Source of the DNA: Meira nashicola
Lineage: Eukaryota > Basidiomycota > Exobasidiomycetes > Exobasidiales > Brachybasidiaceae
DNA: 64,000 nt
Direction of reading: 5' to 3'
Assembly (NCBI GenBank): GCA_001600355.1
Contig: BCJU01000001.1
Coordinates: 5,456,013-5,520,012 of the forward strand
Positions 1 to 8,100 of the stretch are shown piece by piece; positions within the stretch are counted from its first letter, which is position 1; every line of letters starts with the position of its first letter. The notes below the pieces were generated by a model that saw only the letters and a list, made by a program, of their open reading frames with translations, was not told where the DNA came from and searched no databases. A program made the translations under genes and the position numbers.

Positions 1-102
1 TTCGCTTTTTTTTTCTTCTACTCTCTTTACTTTTACATAGTTGTACATCATACCAGCAGATTTGAATATATACATAAGCTTCTATTTAAACATTTGCGTT
101 TC
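1..102. other. Left edge, 3' flank of the ataxin-3-like gene
   Basis: AT-rich sequence downstream of the stop codon of the first minus-strand gene, with a T-rich run near position 6. I see no gene here. It is probably the 3' untranslated region and polyadenylation area of that gene. Confidence 0.5.
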
Positions 103-2121
103 TTACATACCAAAACGTGCTAATCGAGCTTTGCGCATTTCTTCTGGCGACATTTGTGGCTCATCGTCTGAAGAATCTTCATCATCTTCCTCTTCAGCCT
201 GACTTCTCGACTTTTTGTTTGTACTAGAAGATGCAGCAACATTTTCCGCCAATACCGTTGCATCCTCTCCTCTTAACCGCATCAATTCTTCTTCTTCAGC
301 TTTCTTTTTAGCTTCAGCACGTAGCCGCATAATCTTTTCCACATCAGCAGGAGGAGGGGATTTGTTGCTTCCATTTGATGCTTGACGGACAAGGTTTGTA
401 GAAAAGCTCGCTTGTGCTTCGCGAATGGCACGACTATCTTCTTCATTGATCCAACTAGCTGCAGCTAAATCATCTTCAAAGTTGCCTCGATTTGCAGAAG
501 CATTCGTTGCTTGTTGAATTGTGTTGGCGAGCGCTTCTGTAATTGAGGCACTACCTGTCTCACGCATCGAAGCAGCCAAAGCAGCCTGTAATTCCGCATC
601 CTCATCATCATAGGCCCGATCTTGCATCGTCGTTTGCCTTCTAATCATATCTATGTCATTTTGCACCCAACTTTCACCCAAATCTGCGTCTTCTTCGCCA
701 CTGGAAAGAGAATGAAAGTCATCGTCGCTGTTTGTGCTGCCTCCGCTTCGTACGAGAGCAGGATTTAAGAAAGGCGATCTTGGGGTAGATCCGACAGCAT
801 GCATCTGCTCGTAATCATCTTCAACATCATCATCAAGGATTTCAATAGGTGCATTAGATCTTCCTGCTCTACGTGCCCTTGCAGTGAGCACACTCTGATC
901 TCCTTCATCATCGTCATCGATGCCGATTGCAGTATCATGAGATGTTCCACCGCCACTACCGCTAGCCCGGTTGCGTCTTAGTCCACCTTGCTCAAGTTCG
1001 TCATCTTCACCTTGTTGTCTGCTTGCACGTCTACGGCCTCCACTGGCAGTTGGGAGGATGTAAGGTGATCCACGAGATGACGTAGATGCTGATGCAGTGG
1101 CCGATGCTGAAGGTGTTGTAATTGATACTGCTAAAGCCGAAGCAAGTGGTGGTGCTAAACCTCTAACTCGCCTTCTACTGGGTGCGATTGCATCTACTTG
1201 ATCATCCGTTTCCTCTTCATCGACATCATTGCCTGCTGAACTTGCAGACATTACATCAGGATCACGTATTCCGCCGCCTCTTGTCCGCCTGTGGCCTGCA
1301 ATTGTAGGGCTGTGCATTCCAGAAGAAGGATTTTGTTCTAGGGTTGGCGCTGTGATTGAGGTAGAAGCAGCAGCAGCAGCATCAGCTTCAGCGAGACTGG
1401 CACGTAAAGCTGCTTGTAAATCTGCTTCTTCGTCTTGCAATCCTGATTTAGAAGCGCTAGGTGACGATAGCTTTGGCTTTAGACCTTGTGTCGCTGTACT
1501 TGTGATTTCATTTGCTGCTCCTTGAGCACCTGCTTGATCAGCTGGAGGCAATGTTGCAGCACAATCATCTGCTGTGGAAGAGTGAAAGTCGTTTCGAGCA
1601 TTCTCATCTTGCGCGACTACAAAGACTGAATATCCTTCACTTTCGGCAGCATTCAATAATGCACCTAAATAAGATGGACCGACCCAGCTAGGCTTTTCTA
1701 AGAAGCTATTCAAATTGAACCAATACCCTCCCGTAAAGCCGCGAATAGTGAACCAATGCGAATCCAAATTTAAAATGAAAGCCAACTGTTCTTCTGGCTT
1801 TGACTGAAATGGTCGCATTACCTCGCTGCGCCACCTGATCAATCGTAAACCCCAAACCTCTAAAGCTTGTTCCAAGACAGAAACACTGAAATATCCGGTA
1901 TCATCCATGTTAAGACTCGCTTGGTCTCGCTGTCTCCATGTTTCTTCATCAACTTGATTTTGCTCAAGTTCATCAAGTTGTTTGGCAATATCGGATAATT
2001 GAGAAGGATCGTAATAGTTTCCCTGTAAAAGTGTATTTAGAGCATGTTGAGCACACAACATCGATCCTTCTTCTTGCCTCTCATGATGAATATGCGGAAT
2101 CAAAGCAGCCGCCTCTGCCAT
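103..2121 (-). CDS. Ataxin-3-like deubiquitinase (Josephin domain plus UIMs)
   Basis: 672-residue protein. The N-terminal Josephin domain (about residues 8-175) is a papain-like cysteine protease fold that cleaves ubiquitin chains. The catalytic set is visible: Cys23 in the SMLCAQHALN motif, His122 in SHWFTIR and Asn138 in WFNLNS, spaced as in human ATXN3 (C14, H119, N134). Two ubiquitin-interacting motifs follow, at about 229-246 (ADLQAALRASL) and 505-520 (AELQAALAASM), separated by a long low-complexity region rich in Ser, Ala, Asp and Glu. The C-terminus is charged. No human-type polyglutamine tract is present. The gene appears intronless. It is divergent from RMD5, so two ubiquitin-system genes share a 376-bp promoter region. 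The family assignment is secure. Its cellular substrates are not known from the sequence. Confidence 0.93.
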   Translation of the reverse strand: MAEAAALIPHIHHERQEEGSMLCAQHALNTLLQGNYYDPSQLSDIAKQLDELEQNQVDEETWRQRDQASLNMDDTGYFSVSVLEQALEVWGLRLIRWRSEVMRPFQSKPEEQLAFILNLDSHWFTIRGFTGGYWFNLNSFLEKPSWVGPSYLGALLNAAESEGYSVFVVAQDENARNDFHSSTADDCAATLPPADQAGAQGAANEITSTATQGLKPKLSSPSASKSGLQDEEADLQAALRASLAEADAAAAASTSITAPTLEQNPSSGMHSPTIAGHRRTRGGGIRDPDVMSASSAGNDVDEEETDDQVDAIAPSRRRVRGLAPPLASALAVSITTPSASATASASTSSRGSPYILPTASGGRRRASRQQGEDDELEQGGLRRNRASGSGGGTSHDTAIGIDDDDEGDQSVLTARARRAGRSNAPIEILDDDVEDDYEQMHAVGSTPRSPFLNPALVRSGGSTNSDDDFHSLSSGEEDADLGESWVQNDIDMIRRQTTMQDRAYDDEDAELQAALAASMRETGSASITEALANTIQQATNASANRGNFEDDLAAASWINEEDSRAIREAQASFSTNLVRQASNGSNKSPPPADVEKIMRLRAEAKKKAEEEELMRLRGEDATVLAENVAASSSTNKKSRSQAEEEDDEDSSDDEPQMSPEEMRKARLARFGM

Positions 2122-2497
2122 CTTTATAGATACTCAACCAATTCAAAATGATCTTACAACAAGAACAACAATGGAAGTTTAGATGGGGGTATGATGATCG
2201 ATGTGCTCAACTTAAATAGCAGTACCCTATCAATAATATTTCCCGAGAATTTTATGGCTTTACACGCGTCACTTTTTTTAAGTGACGTGATCTGAGCGTT
2301 TATGCAGCAAGGCTCCACCAAATTGCTATACGCCTACATTTGCAAATGAGACACGGAGCCTAAAGTGAGCAACTCCTATCGATAGTTAGTGCTGACGTAG
2401 TTGTATTTGTGTTGCTGGATAGAAGTTACTACCATCATTGACTTGTGTACCCCAAAAGCGATTATCAACTTAACGCGGGATAACAGTCATAAACGTC
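2122..2497. promoter_or_regulatory. Divergent promoter region, ataxin-3-like / RMD5
   Basis: 376 bp between two divergent start codons. It holds an 8-bp inverted repeat around a T-rich loop (2267-2287, arms CGTCACTT and AAGTGACG) that contains a TGACGTGA sequence resembling a bZIP/CRE-type site. No other gene is seen. Confidence 0.5.
2267..2287. repeat. Inverted repeat with CRE-like TGACGTG
   Basis: Perfect 8-bp arms (CGTCACTT / AAGTGACG) separated by 5 bases. The right arm runs into TGACGTGA, which resembles sites for ATF/CREB-type bZIP factors. A regulatory role is inferred only. Confidence 0.45.
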
Positions 2498-3937
2498 ATG
2501 GAAGCTATACATAAAGAAGTACAAAGATTATTGGAAAAGGCACCTGGTACGGGTACGTTCAAAGCACCAAAAAAGCCAAGTTCGTCCAAATCGGCCAAAG
2601 TAGCGACAAGTGCCGATGAAAGTGTCTTGGATGCCTTGGATCATCTTTTAGAATCTCTAGAAGAAGCAAAGAGAAGTACACTACCAGCACAAATTCTAAC
2701 AGCACAGCTGCAACAAAAAGTTACAAAATGCAGCAAGACGATCAATGATAAGCACAAGGAATACTATAACGCTTTAAGCAAATTGGGAAAAGCATTGGAT
2801 AAGAAATTTGTCATTCCAATAGATGGGGTAGCGGATGCAAATTTGTTTCAAAATGAAGACGCTCAAAGAGCACTGAATCGAGTCATCCGAGACCATTTGG
2901 AGAGAAGCGGGGAGTGGGAAGTTGCACGGATGTTTGAACAAGAAGCAAAGATGAACAAAATGGATTCATTTTTACCTTCTGGTACGTTTCAAATGTTGCA
3001 CAATATTACCACAGAAATAAAAAAGGGAGAATTAAGTCAAGCAATAGCATGGGCTACACAAGAATCAGATTTCTTAGCCGCACGTAGAAGCCCTTTAGAG
3101 TTCAACTTGCATCGAAGTCGGTTCATTCGAATTGCACTTGGAATGGAACGATGGTCTCCCTCTTCAGGTGGCTATGAAACAGAAGGGGATGGAGGAAGTG
3201 ATAAATTTGTCGATTCACATGAACATCAACAAGATGTGATTATGGATCCGGATGGAGAAAATATGGATGAAGATGAAGAGCATCATTCAGCGCAAACACA
3301 TGTAGCAATGTATGATGCAGATGGAGAATTGCACGAAATACCTTCAACATACGCAGCCCTACGATATGGACAACAATACCTTGTCTCGAGACAAGGAGCA
3401 CGATTAGAAGAGATTCAAAAGCTCTTTACTTTTCTTCTTTTCCTTCATGATGTCAGAGAAGTATTACCAAGGGAACTATTGATGTCACGTATACCCGAAC
3501 CATATCATGTCTTTCTCAACGAGGATGAGATGCATGGTCATTCACTTGCACCACTATTCCAACGTGAATTCACAGCAAGACAAGGAGTTGCTCGAGAAGC
3601 CCCTTTGAAAGTCGCAGTTGAAGTAGGAGCAAGTGGAGCATTAAATATTATCATTAAAGTACGAACTTTGATGAAAGAAAAGGGTAACGAATGGAGTCAA
3701 GCTGATGAATTACCCGTCGAAATTCCACTTCCAGCCCATTTACGATTTCATAGCATCTTTGCATGTCCTGTCTCAAAAGAGCAAGGAACGGAAGAAAATC
3801 CACCGATGATGATGCAATGCGGACATGTAGTCTGTCAAGAATCTTTGACTAGGTTAGGTAAAGGCACAGGACGAGTAAAGTGTCCTTATTGTCCTATCGA
3901 ATCAACCGTTTCACAGGCAGATCGGGTATACTTTTAA
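2498..3937 (+). CDS. RMD5: GID/CTLH E3 ubiquitin ligase RING subunit (Rmd5/Gid2, RMND5 family)
   Basis: 479 residues. A LisH-like segment (about 125-155) precedes a CTLH segment (about 160-215, with the string LSQAIAWATQESDFL). A CRA-type helical region follows, and then a degenerate RING at about 418-470 (FACPVSKEQ, then MQCGHVVCQ and CPYCP). This order and the NPPMMMQCGH signature are those of Rmd5/RMND5, one of two RING subunits of the GID/CTLH ligase, which in yeast targets gluconeogenic enzymes for degradation. An acidic, His- and Met-rich insert lies at about 230-275. The start ATG is the first in the frame, and a single exon covers the usual family length. Confidence is high on the family. 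The substrate range in this organism is unknown. Confidence 0.93.
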   Translation: MEAIHKEVQRLLEKAPGTGTFKAPKKPSSSKSAKVATSADESVLDALDHLLESLEEAKRSTLPAQILTAQLQQKVTKCSKTINDKHKEYYNALSKLGKALDKKFVIPIDGVADANLFQNEDAQRALNRVIRDHLERSGEWEVARMFEQEAKMNKMDSFLPSGTFQMLHNITTEIKKGELSQAIAWATQESDFLAARRSPLEFNLHRSRFIRIALGMERWSPSSGGYETEGDGGSDKFVDSHEHQQDVIMDPDGENMDEDEEHHSAQTHVAMYDADGELHEIPSTYAALRYGQQYLVSRQGARLEEIQKLFTFLLFLHDVREVLPRELLMSRIPEPYHVFLNEDEMHGHSLAPLFQREFTARQGVAREAPLKVAVEVGASGALNIIIKVRTLMKEKGNEWSQADELPVEIPLPAHLRFHSIFACPVSKEQGTEENPPMMMQCGHVVCQESLTRLGKGTGRVKCPYCPIESTVSQADRVYF

Positions 3938-4387
3938 ATCACAATTACGTCGGGATCTGCTTTTTTCTGTTTTTGTACAATAATTAATTCTCACTTGTGT
4001 TTTGTATCATATAATTTCCATTTTATTTGCTTTCGTTCTATCATGGAGTTAAGTACACGAGCATGATGATGAATTATTTGTCCGTAAATCCGGATCAAGC
4101 GTATTTATTTTCGTACTCTTTCAACAAGGGTTGCTGCAAGACCTGCATACGCGTATACGCAGGTTAAATGCACCTTAACAGTATGTAGTTTGCTATTCGC
4201 TTAGTTACACTACCCCATATCGAAAAATCGGGGCATTTCAGCCTTGCATTTCGGTCATCGGCCAAACGGTAAGTGAAAGAAGGCGGAGCAAGCTTCTTGT
4301 AAAAATGAATACTTTATCCTCTTTGCCATCATCTTCCACCTCACCCACACGCACGATAAAACTTTGATACTCTGTCCTTCATCAATC
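3938..4387. other. Intergenic, RMD5 to thiolase
   Basis: 450 bp between two plus-strand genes. The first part is the AT-rich 3' end of RMD5. The middle holds a near-palindrome with ACGCGT at its centre (4141-4164). The rest is the thiolase promoter, with a pyrimidine-rich stretch just before the start. No gene is seen. Confidence 0.5.
4141..4164. repeat. Near-palindrome centred on ACGCGT
   Basis: Outer arms ACCTGC/GCAGGT flank an inner perfect 10-bp palindrome ATACGCGTAT, with a 2-base asymmetry. ACGCGT is the core of the yeast MluI cell-cycle box. A function here is not shown. Confidence 0.4.
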
Positions 4388-5596
4388 ATGCATGCAAGCG
4401 CACGTACAATGACCAACGCTTTCGTCGTTGCTTCTAAACGTACACCTTTTGGTGCTTTTGGTGGTAAATTGTCCGGATTTACATCTGCTCAATTAGGTGG
4501 TTTAGCATCAAGAGGAGCATTGTCAGATTTGCCACAAGGAACGAAAATTGATGCAACTATTTTTGGTAACGTTCATGGAAGTGATAATGCTGCCGCTTAT
4601 CTTGCTCGTCATGTCGGTCATCATGCAGGCTTACCCGTTACAACACCTGCTCTTACGGTGAATAGATTGTGCGGTTCGGGTTTTCAATCGATCATTAATG
4701 CAGTTCAAGAAATTGGTGCTGGCGATGCAAACATTTTATTAACAGGAGGAACGGAAAATATGAGTCAAGCTCCTTATACATTATCTGGCGTTCGTTTTGG
4801 TAATACACGTTATGGTGTCGATCTTAAATTAGTTGATAGTTTAGCAGCCGCTCTTACCGATCAAGTTCCAACACCAACACCAATGGGTATCACTGCTGAA
4901 AATTTAGCAGAAAAGTACGGAATCACACGTCAAGATGCAGATAATTTCGCTTTACAAACACAACACAGATATGCAAAAGCATTAAAAGAAGGAGCATTCA
5001 AAGATGAAATCGTACCAGTTGAAGTTAAAGTAAAGAAAGAAGTTGTAACTGTCTCAGTTGATGAACATCCTAGAGGTGAGAAAGCAACTCCTGAATCTTT
5101 GGCAAAATTACCTGCAGTTTTCAAAAAAGATGGTACAGTAACAGCAGGAAACGCAAGTGGAATTTGTGATGGTGCCGCTGCAAACGTGATTGCAAGTGAA
5201 GAAGCCGTTCGTGCAAACAATTTGAAACCATTAGCAAGAATCGTTTCTTATGCTTATACTGCTTGTGAACCATCAATTATGGGTATCGGACCAGTTGAAT
5301 CGATCAAAATTGCACTTTCTCGTGCTGGATTATCGAAAGATCAAATTGACATTTGGGAAATTAATGAAGCATTTGCATCTCAATGGTTATCAGTCCAAAA
5401 AGAATTAGAATTGCCAAACGATAAAGCAAATATTTTCGGAGGTGCAATTGCTATCGGACATCCTTTGGGTGCTTCTGGAGCTCGTATCGTTGCCAATTTG
5501 TCTCACAACTTGCACAGACTGGATAAGAAATACGCTGTAGGTGCAGCATGCATCGGAGGAGGTCAAGGTATCGCAATCATTCTTGAACGTGTTTAA
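4388..5596 (+). CDS. 3-ketoacyl-CoA thiolase, mitochondrial ACAA2-like
   Basis: 402 residues from the ATG at 4388, or 395 from the ATG at 4409, where family similarity begins (TNAFVVASKRTPFGAFGGK). It cleaves 3-ketoacyl-CoA to acetyl-CoA and a shortened acyl-CoA, or runs in reverse as an acetyl-CoA acetyltransferase. The nucleophilic Cys is in NRLCGSGFQS (Cys95 from the first ATG). The C-terminal GHPLGASGARI and CIGGGQG motifs supply the catalytic His and second Cys. The whole protein tracks the ACAA2 branch closely (LARHVG, GGTENMSQAPY, PSIMGIGPV), which acts in the mitochondrial matrix. There is no C-terminal SKL peroxisomal signal (it ends ILERV) and only a weak N-terminal presequence. In ACAA2 the targeting signal is not cleaved. 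Confidence 0.93.
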   Translation: MHASARTMTNAFVVASKRTPFGAFGGKLSGFTSAQLGGLASRGALSDLPQGTKIDATIFGNVHGSDNAAAYLARHVGHHAGLPVTTPALTVNRLCGSGFQSIINAVQEIGAGDANILLTGGTENMSQAPYTLSGVRFGNTRYGVDLKLVDSLAAALTDQVPTPTPMGITAENLAEKYGITRQDADNFALQTQHRYAKALKEGAFKDEIVPVEVKVKKEVVTVSVDEHPRGEKATPESLAKLPAVFKKDGTVTAGNASGICDGAAANVIASEEAVRANNLKPLARIVSYAYTACEPSIMGIGPVESIKIALSRAGLSKDQIDIWEINEAFASQWLSVQKELELPNDKANIFGGAIAIGHPLGASGARIVANLSHNLHRLDKKYAVGAACIGGGQGIAIILERV

Positions 5597-5902
5597 AAGC
5601 ATTACACTTTTATGCCAAAATATAATAGATATGAATCATATGATATATATACAGAGATGCTGAACCCGTGATGAGGTTGAAAGAAAGAGGGCACATGCCA
5701 GTGGAAATTATTGAATATGGTACAATGTTGTAAAATTAAAAGTTTCTCCGGATCATGTTTCGCTTCATTCGGCGTGTGTGGCGGATAGATGGGCTCTTTG
5801 ATGTGGGAATGCGGTATGATCTGCCAATTCACTGTCGACACAAAATGGAAAACGGAATGTTAGTTAGGAACCCATTTATACTATGTGATGATTTTGAGAC
5901 AC
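5597..5902. other. Convergent intergenic, thiolase / STYX-like
   Basis: About 306 bp between two facing 3' ends. It is AT-rich, with TATATATA runs near 5642, and is probably two 3' untranslated regions. I see no gene. Confidence 0.5.
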
Positions 5903-6636
5903 TTACTCTTCATCTTCTTCAAGAATTCGCTTCTTCTGAGAATTTTGTTCGCCCAAAAGGATACTTGAGCTATATCCTGCAACTGTCTCGCGGGCTCTGC
6001 AAATATCTTGGAAGGCCTAAAAATGAAATTCATCTTTTGTATTAGCTATTCAATCAATCAATTCCACCAAATCTTCACATATACTCACTCTGCATTGCTG
6101 AATGAATCCTATGTTGAGGTGCGTGCAATAGCGTTTCTTTTGCACGAATGCAGCTGCTTCTTCATAAGAAGCTTTGTACTTTTCAATAAGATAACTGAAT
6201 AGGTAGAAATGTTAGTATGAGAGAAACTTTCAATCGCTAGCACAACTCACAGGATCACCATAGCGGGAGCTCTACTCATACCTCCTTCATCATGCACTAA
6301 AATTCGACCATTCGGTTTAGTAATTTCCGTTTCGATAAATTGTCGAAAGAAAGGAGCAATTTTAATTAAATTTTGTTCGTCTGAATCGGAAATATCGAAA
6401 ACTTTATAGGTGAATGTTTGAGGATACTTCGGTCTTAGGAACATTGCTTCAGCTTGTGTACGAAGAATACAAACAGCTGTTATCCCATTCGAATGCAATA
6501 ATGCCAAATTTCTTGCTGCTTCTGCTGGTCCGAGGTACAGATAAGGCAATATACTTTGTGCAGTTCTTCGCATATCGTATGTCCATTCTGGATCATTTGA
6601 TTGTCTCTCGATGGGGAGAGAACCCATCTGGCTCAT
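5903..6636 (-). CDS. STYX-like dual-specificity pseudophosphatase, three exons
   Basis: Exons 6636-6251, 6194-6089 and 6016-5903 join to 201 residues. The introns are 56 and 72 nt, with GTGAGT donors and a TACTAAC-like branch site in the first. The order of motifs matches STYX: ILPYLYLGP, then HSNGITAVCILR, then an active-site loop, and after the first intron AAAFVQKKRYCTHLNIGFIQQ. The loop reads VHDEGGMSRA, so the catalytic Cys of HCX5R is Asp. STYX proteins are known catalytically dead phosphatases (Gly at this site in mammals) that bind phosphoproteins such as ERK or F-box proteins. An in-frame ATG at 6684 would add 16 residues. I prefer 6636 because similarity starts after it. Family confidence is good, and loss of activity is inferred from the missing Cys. 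Confidence 0.85.
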
Positions 6637-6937
6637 AGTGTTTTGATTATTAGTGGTGAAGTAAGACAAAGATGAGCATACCAACTTTCGTATTGGTGAT
6701 CAATATGTGCTACAAGGAAATGTCAAACTTTTGCTCTTGATGAGCTTCTTCTGATTCTTACATGTCAATAGTCTATTCATGCATTTGGCGTATTACATGC
6801 ATGAACCGCTTGGGCCACTTTCAAAATTTTGACTTTAAAGATTGTTTGAACGCACTAAAGGGAAACTTTTTTTTTTTGTTTGGAGAATATTTTGAGAAAT
6901 TCTTCCACCTGACCCTCATCATTCTCGTTCACACAAA
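6637..6937. promoter_or_regulatory. Divergent promoter region, STYX-like / RRP43
   Basis: About 300 bp between divergent starts, with a poly-T run at about 6868-6877. No other gene is seen. Confidence 0.4.
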
Positions 6938-7987
6938 ATGACGGCTAGTAGTGCAAATGTTGCTGATCCAAGTTCAACAGCATTAGGATCTACAATATTT
7001 GCCAGGCTACATCCAACAACTTATCTGGCCCGCTTCTTGGATAATGCAATACGACCTGATGGTCGCTCTTTCGATGCTTTTCGCGATGTAAGTGTAGGTG
7101 TTTCTACAATTGAAACAGCACAAGGAAGCGCTATCGTTCGATACGGCAATTCCACAATAATAGCAGGTGTAAAAGGAGAATTCATAGATATCTCAGACGA
7201 GGAAGATGTTCAACAAACGGCTGACATTGATGAAGCAGAGGAGAACGAAATGCAAACGGATAAGCAGAAGTCTTCAAGATCGATAGGCTTGGGTCCGATC
7301 GATAAGCGGAGCTTGGTGGTTGGAGTCGACTTGACACCTATGTCAAGCGCAAGATTTAAATCTGGGCCACCAGGAGAAGAAGCGCAAGTGTTGGCAAGCC
7401 GCCTGATGCGATCGTTTGAAGTCTGTCCACCATTCTCTGCTGATTCACTCAACGTTCAAGGAAGTTCGCTACGATGGTGTTTGTTTGTGGACCTCGTATG
7501 TCTTTCATACGATGGAAACCTGTTAGATGCTTGCACTTTGGCTGTGAACTCTGCATTAAACGATACAAAACTTCCTAATGCTCAATTCGATGATCAAGGA
7601 CTAATTTGCTCCTCAGAAGAATCAGAAGCAAAACCTCTATCTCTACGCTCATTTCCACAAACATTCACATTTGGTATCGTGGAGGGTACGCATTTATTAT
7701 CCGATCCAAACGCTTTCGAATCGACAATGATATCGGCCTCTATCACCATTACTTTAGATTCAATGAAGCTGGGCACCGACGAAGACTTGGTCGGCGTCCA
7801 GTGTTCTGGACGCTGCTCTGCTTTAATAACGACAGAGGAAGCACGTCAAGCTGAAGTTAATGGACGCAAAGAAGGCTCATCAAATAATCTACGTATACAA
7901 GACGAAGAACTCGCCAAAGTCTGTTTGATAAGGGCAAGAAGGCATTGTGCTCAAGTCAAGAAAGCAATGCAAAGCGCTCAAAGATAG
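6938..7987 (+). CDS. RRP43: Exosome core subunit Rrp43 (EXOSC8-like RNase PH fold)
   Basis: 349 residues, single exon. The sequence follows EXOSC8/Rrp43: HPTTYLARFLDNAIRPDGR at the N-terminus, GSAIVRYGNSTIIAGVK, then SARFKSGPPGEEAQVLA, CLFVDLVCLSYDGNLLDAC in the middle, and a C-terminal helix. This is one of six RNase PH-like proteins forming the barrel of the nuclear and cytoplasmic RNA exosome. The eukaryotic subunit is catalytically inert. An acidic insert lies at about residues 88-125, between the first strand pair and the VGVDLTPM segment, and is longer than in human. The adjacent SRPR gene runs convergently 113 bp away. Confidence is high. Confidence 0.93.
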   Translation: MTASSANVADPSSTALGSTIFARLHPTTYLARFLDNAIRPDGRSFDAFRDVSVGVSTIETAQGSAIVRYGNSTIIAGVKGEFIDISDEEDVQQTADIDEAEENEMQTDKQKSSRSIGLGPIDKRSLVVGVDLTPMSSARFKSGPPGEEAQVLASRLMRSFEVCPPFSADSLNVQGSSLRWCLFVDLVCLSYDGNLLDACTLAVNSALNDTKLPNAQFDDQGLICSSEESEAKPLSLRSFPQTFTFGIVEGTHLLSDPNAFESTMISASITITLDSMKLGTDEDLVGVQCSGRCSALITTEEARQAEVNGRKEGSSNNLRIQDEELAKVCLIRARRHCAQVKKAMQSAQR

Positions 7988-8100
7988 ATAGATCTCTCAT
8001 AATGTACTTTTTCTTATTATGCAGTTGTTTGATTATATTGCAATATTGTACACTACCAGATATGAAGAATGCGAGATGAAGGAAAACAGGTTGCAGAACT

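Noticed and set aside
5651..5680. ACAGAGATG resembling the U6 snRNA ACAGAGA box
   Set aside because: The surrounding U6 core (GCAGTTCCCCTGCATAAGG-like) is absent.
5755..6202. Two plus-strand open frames at the STYX-like locus
   Set aside because: They overlap exons 2 and 3 of the minus-strand gene antisense, and the spliced STYX model explains this DNA better.
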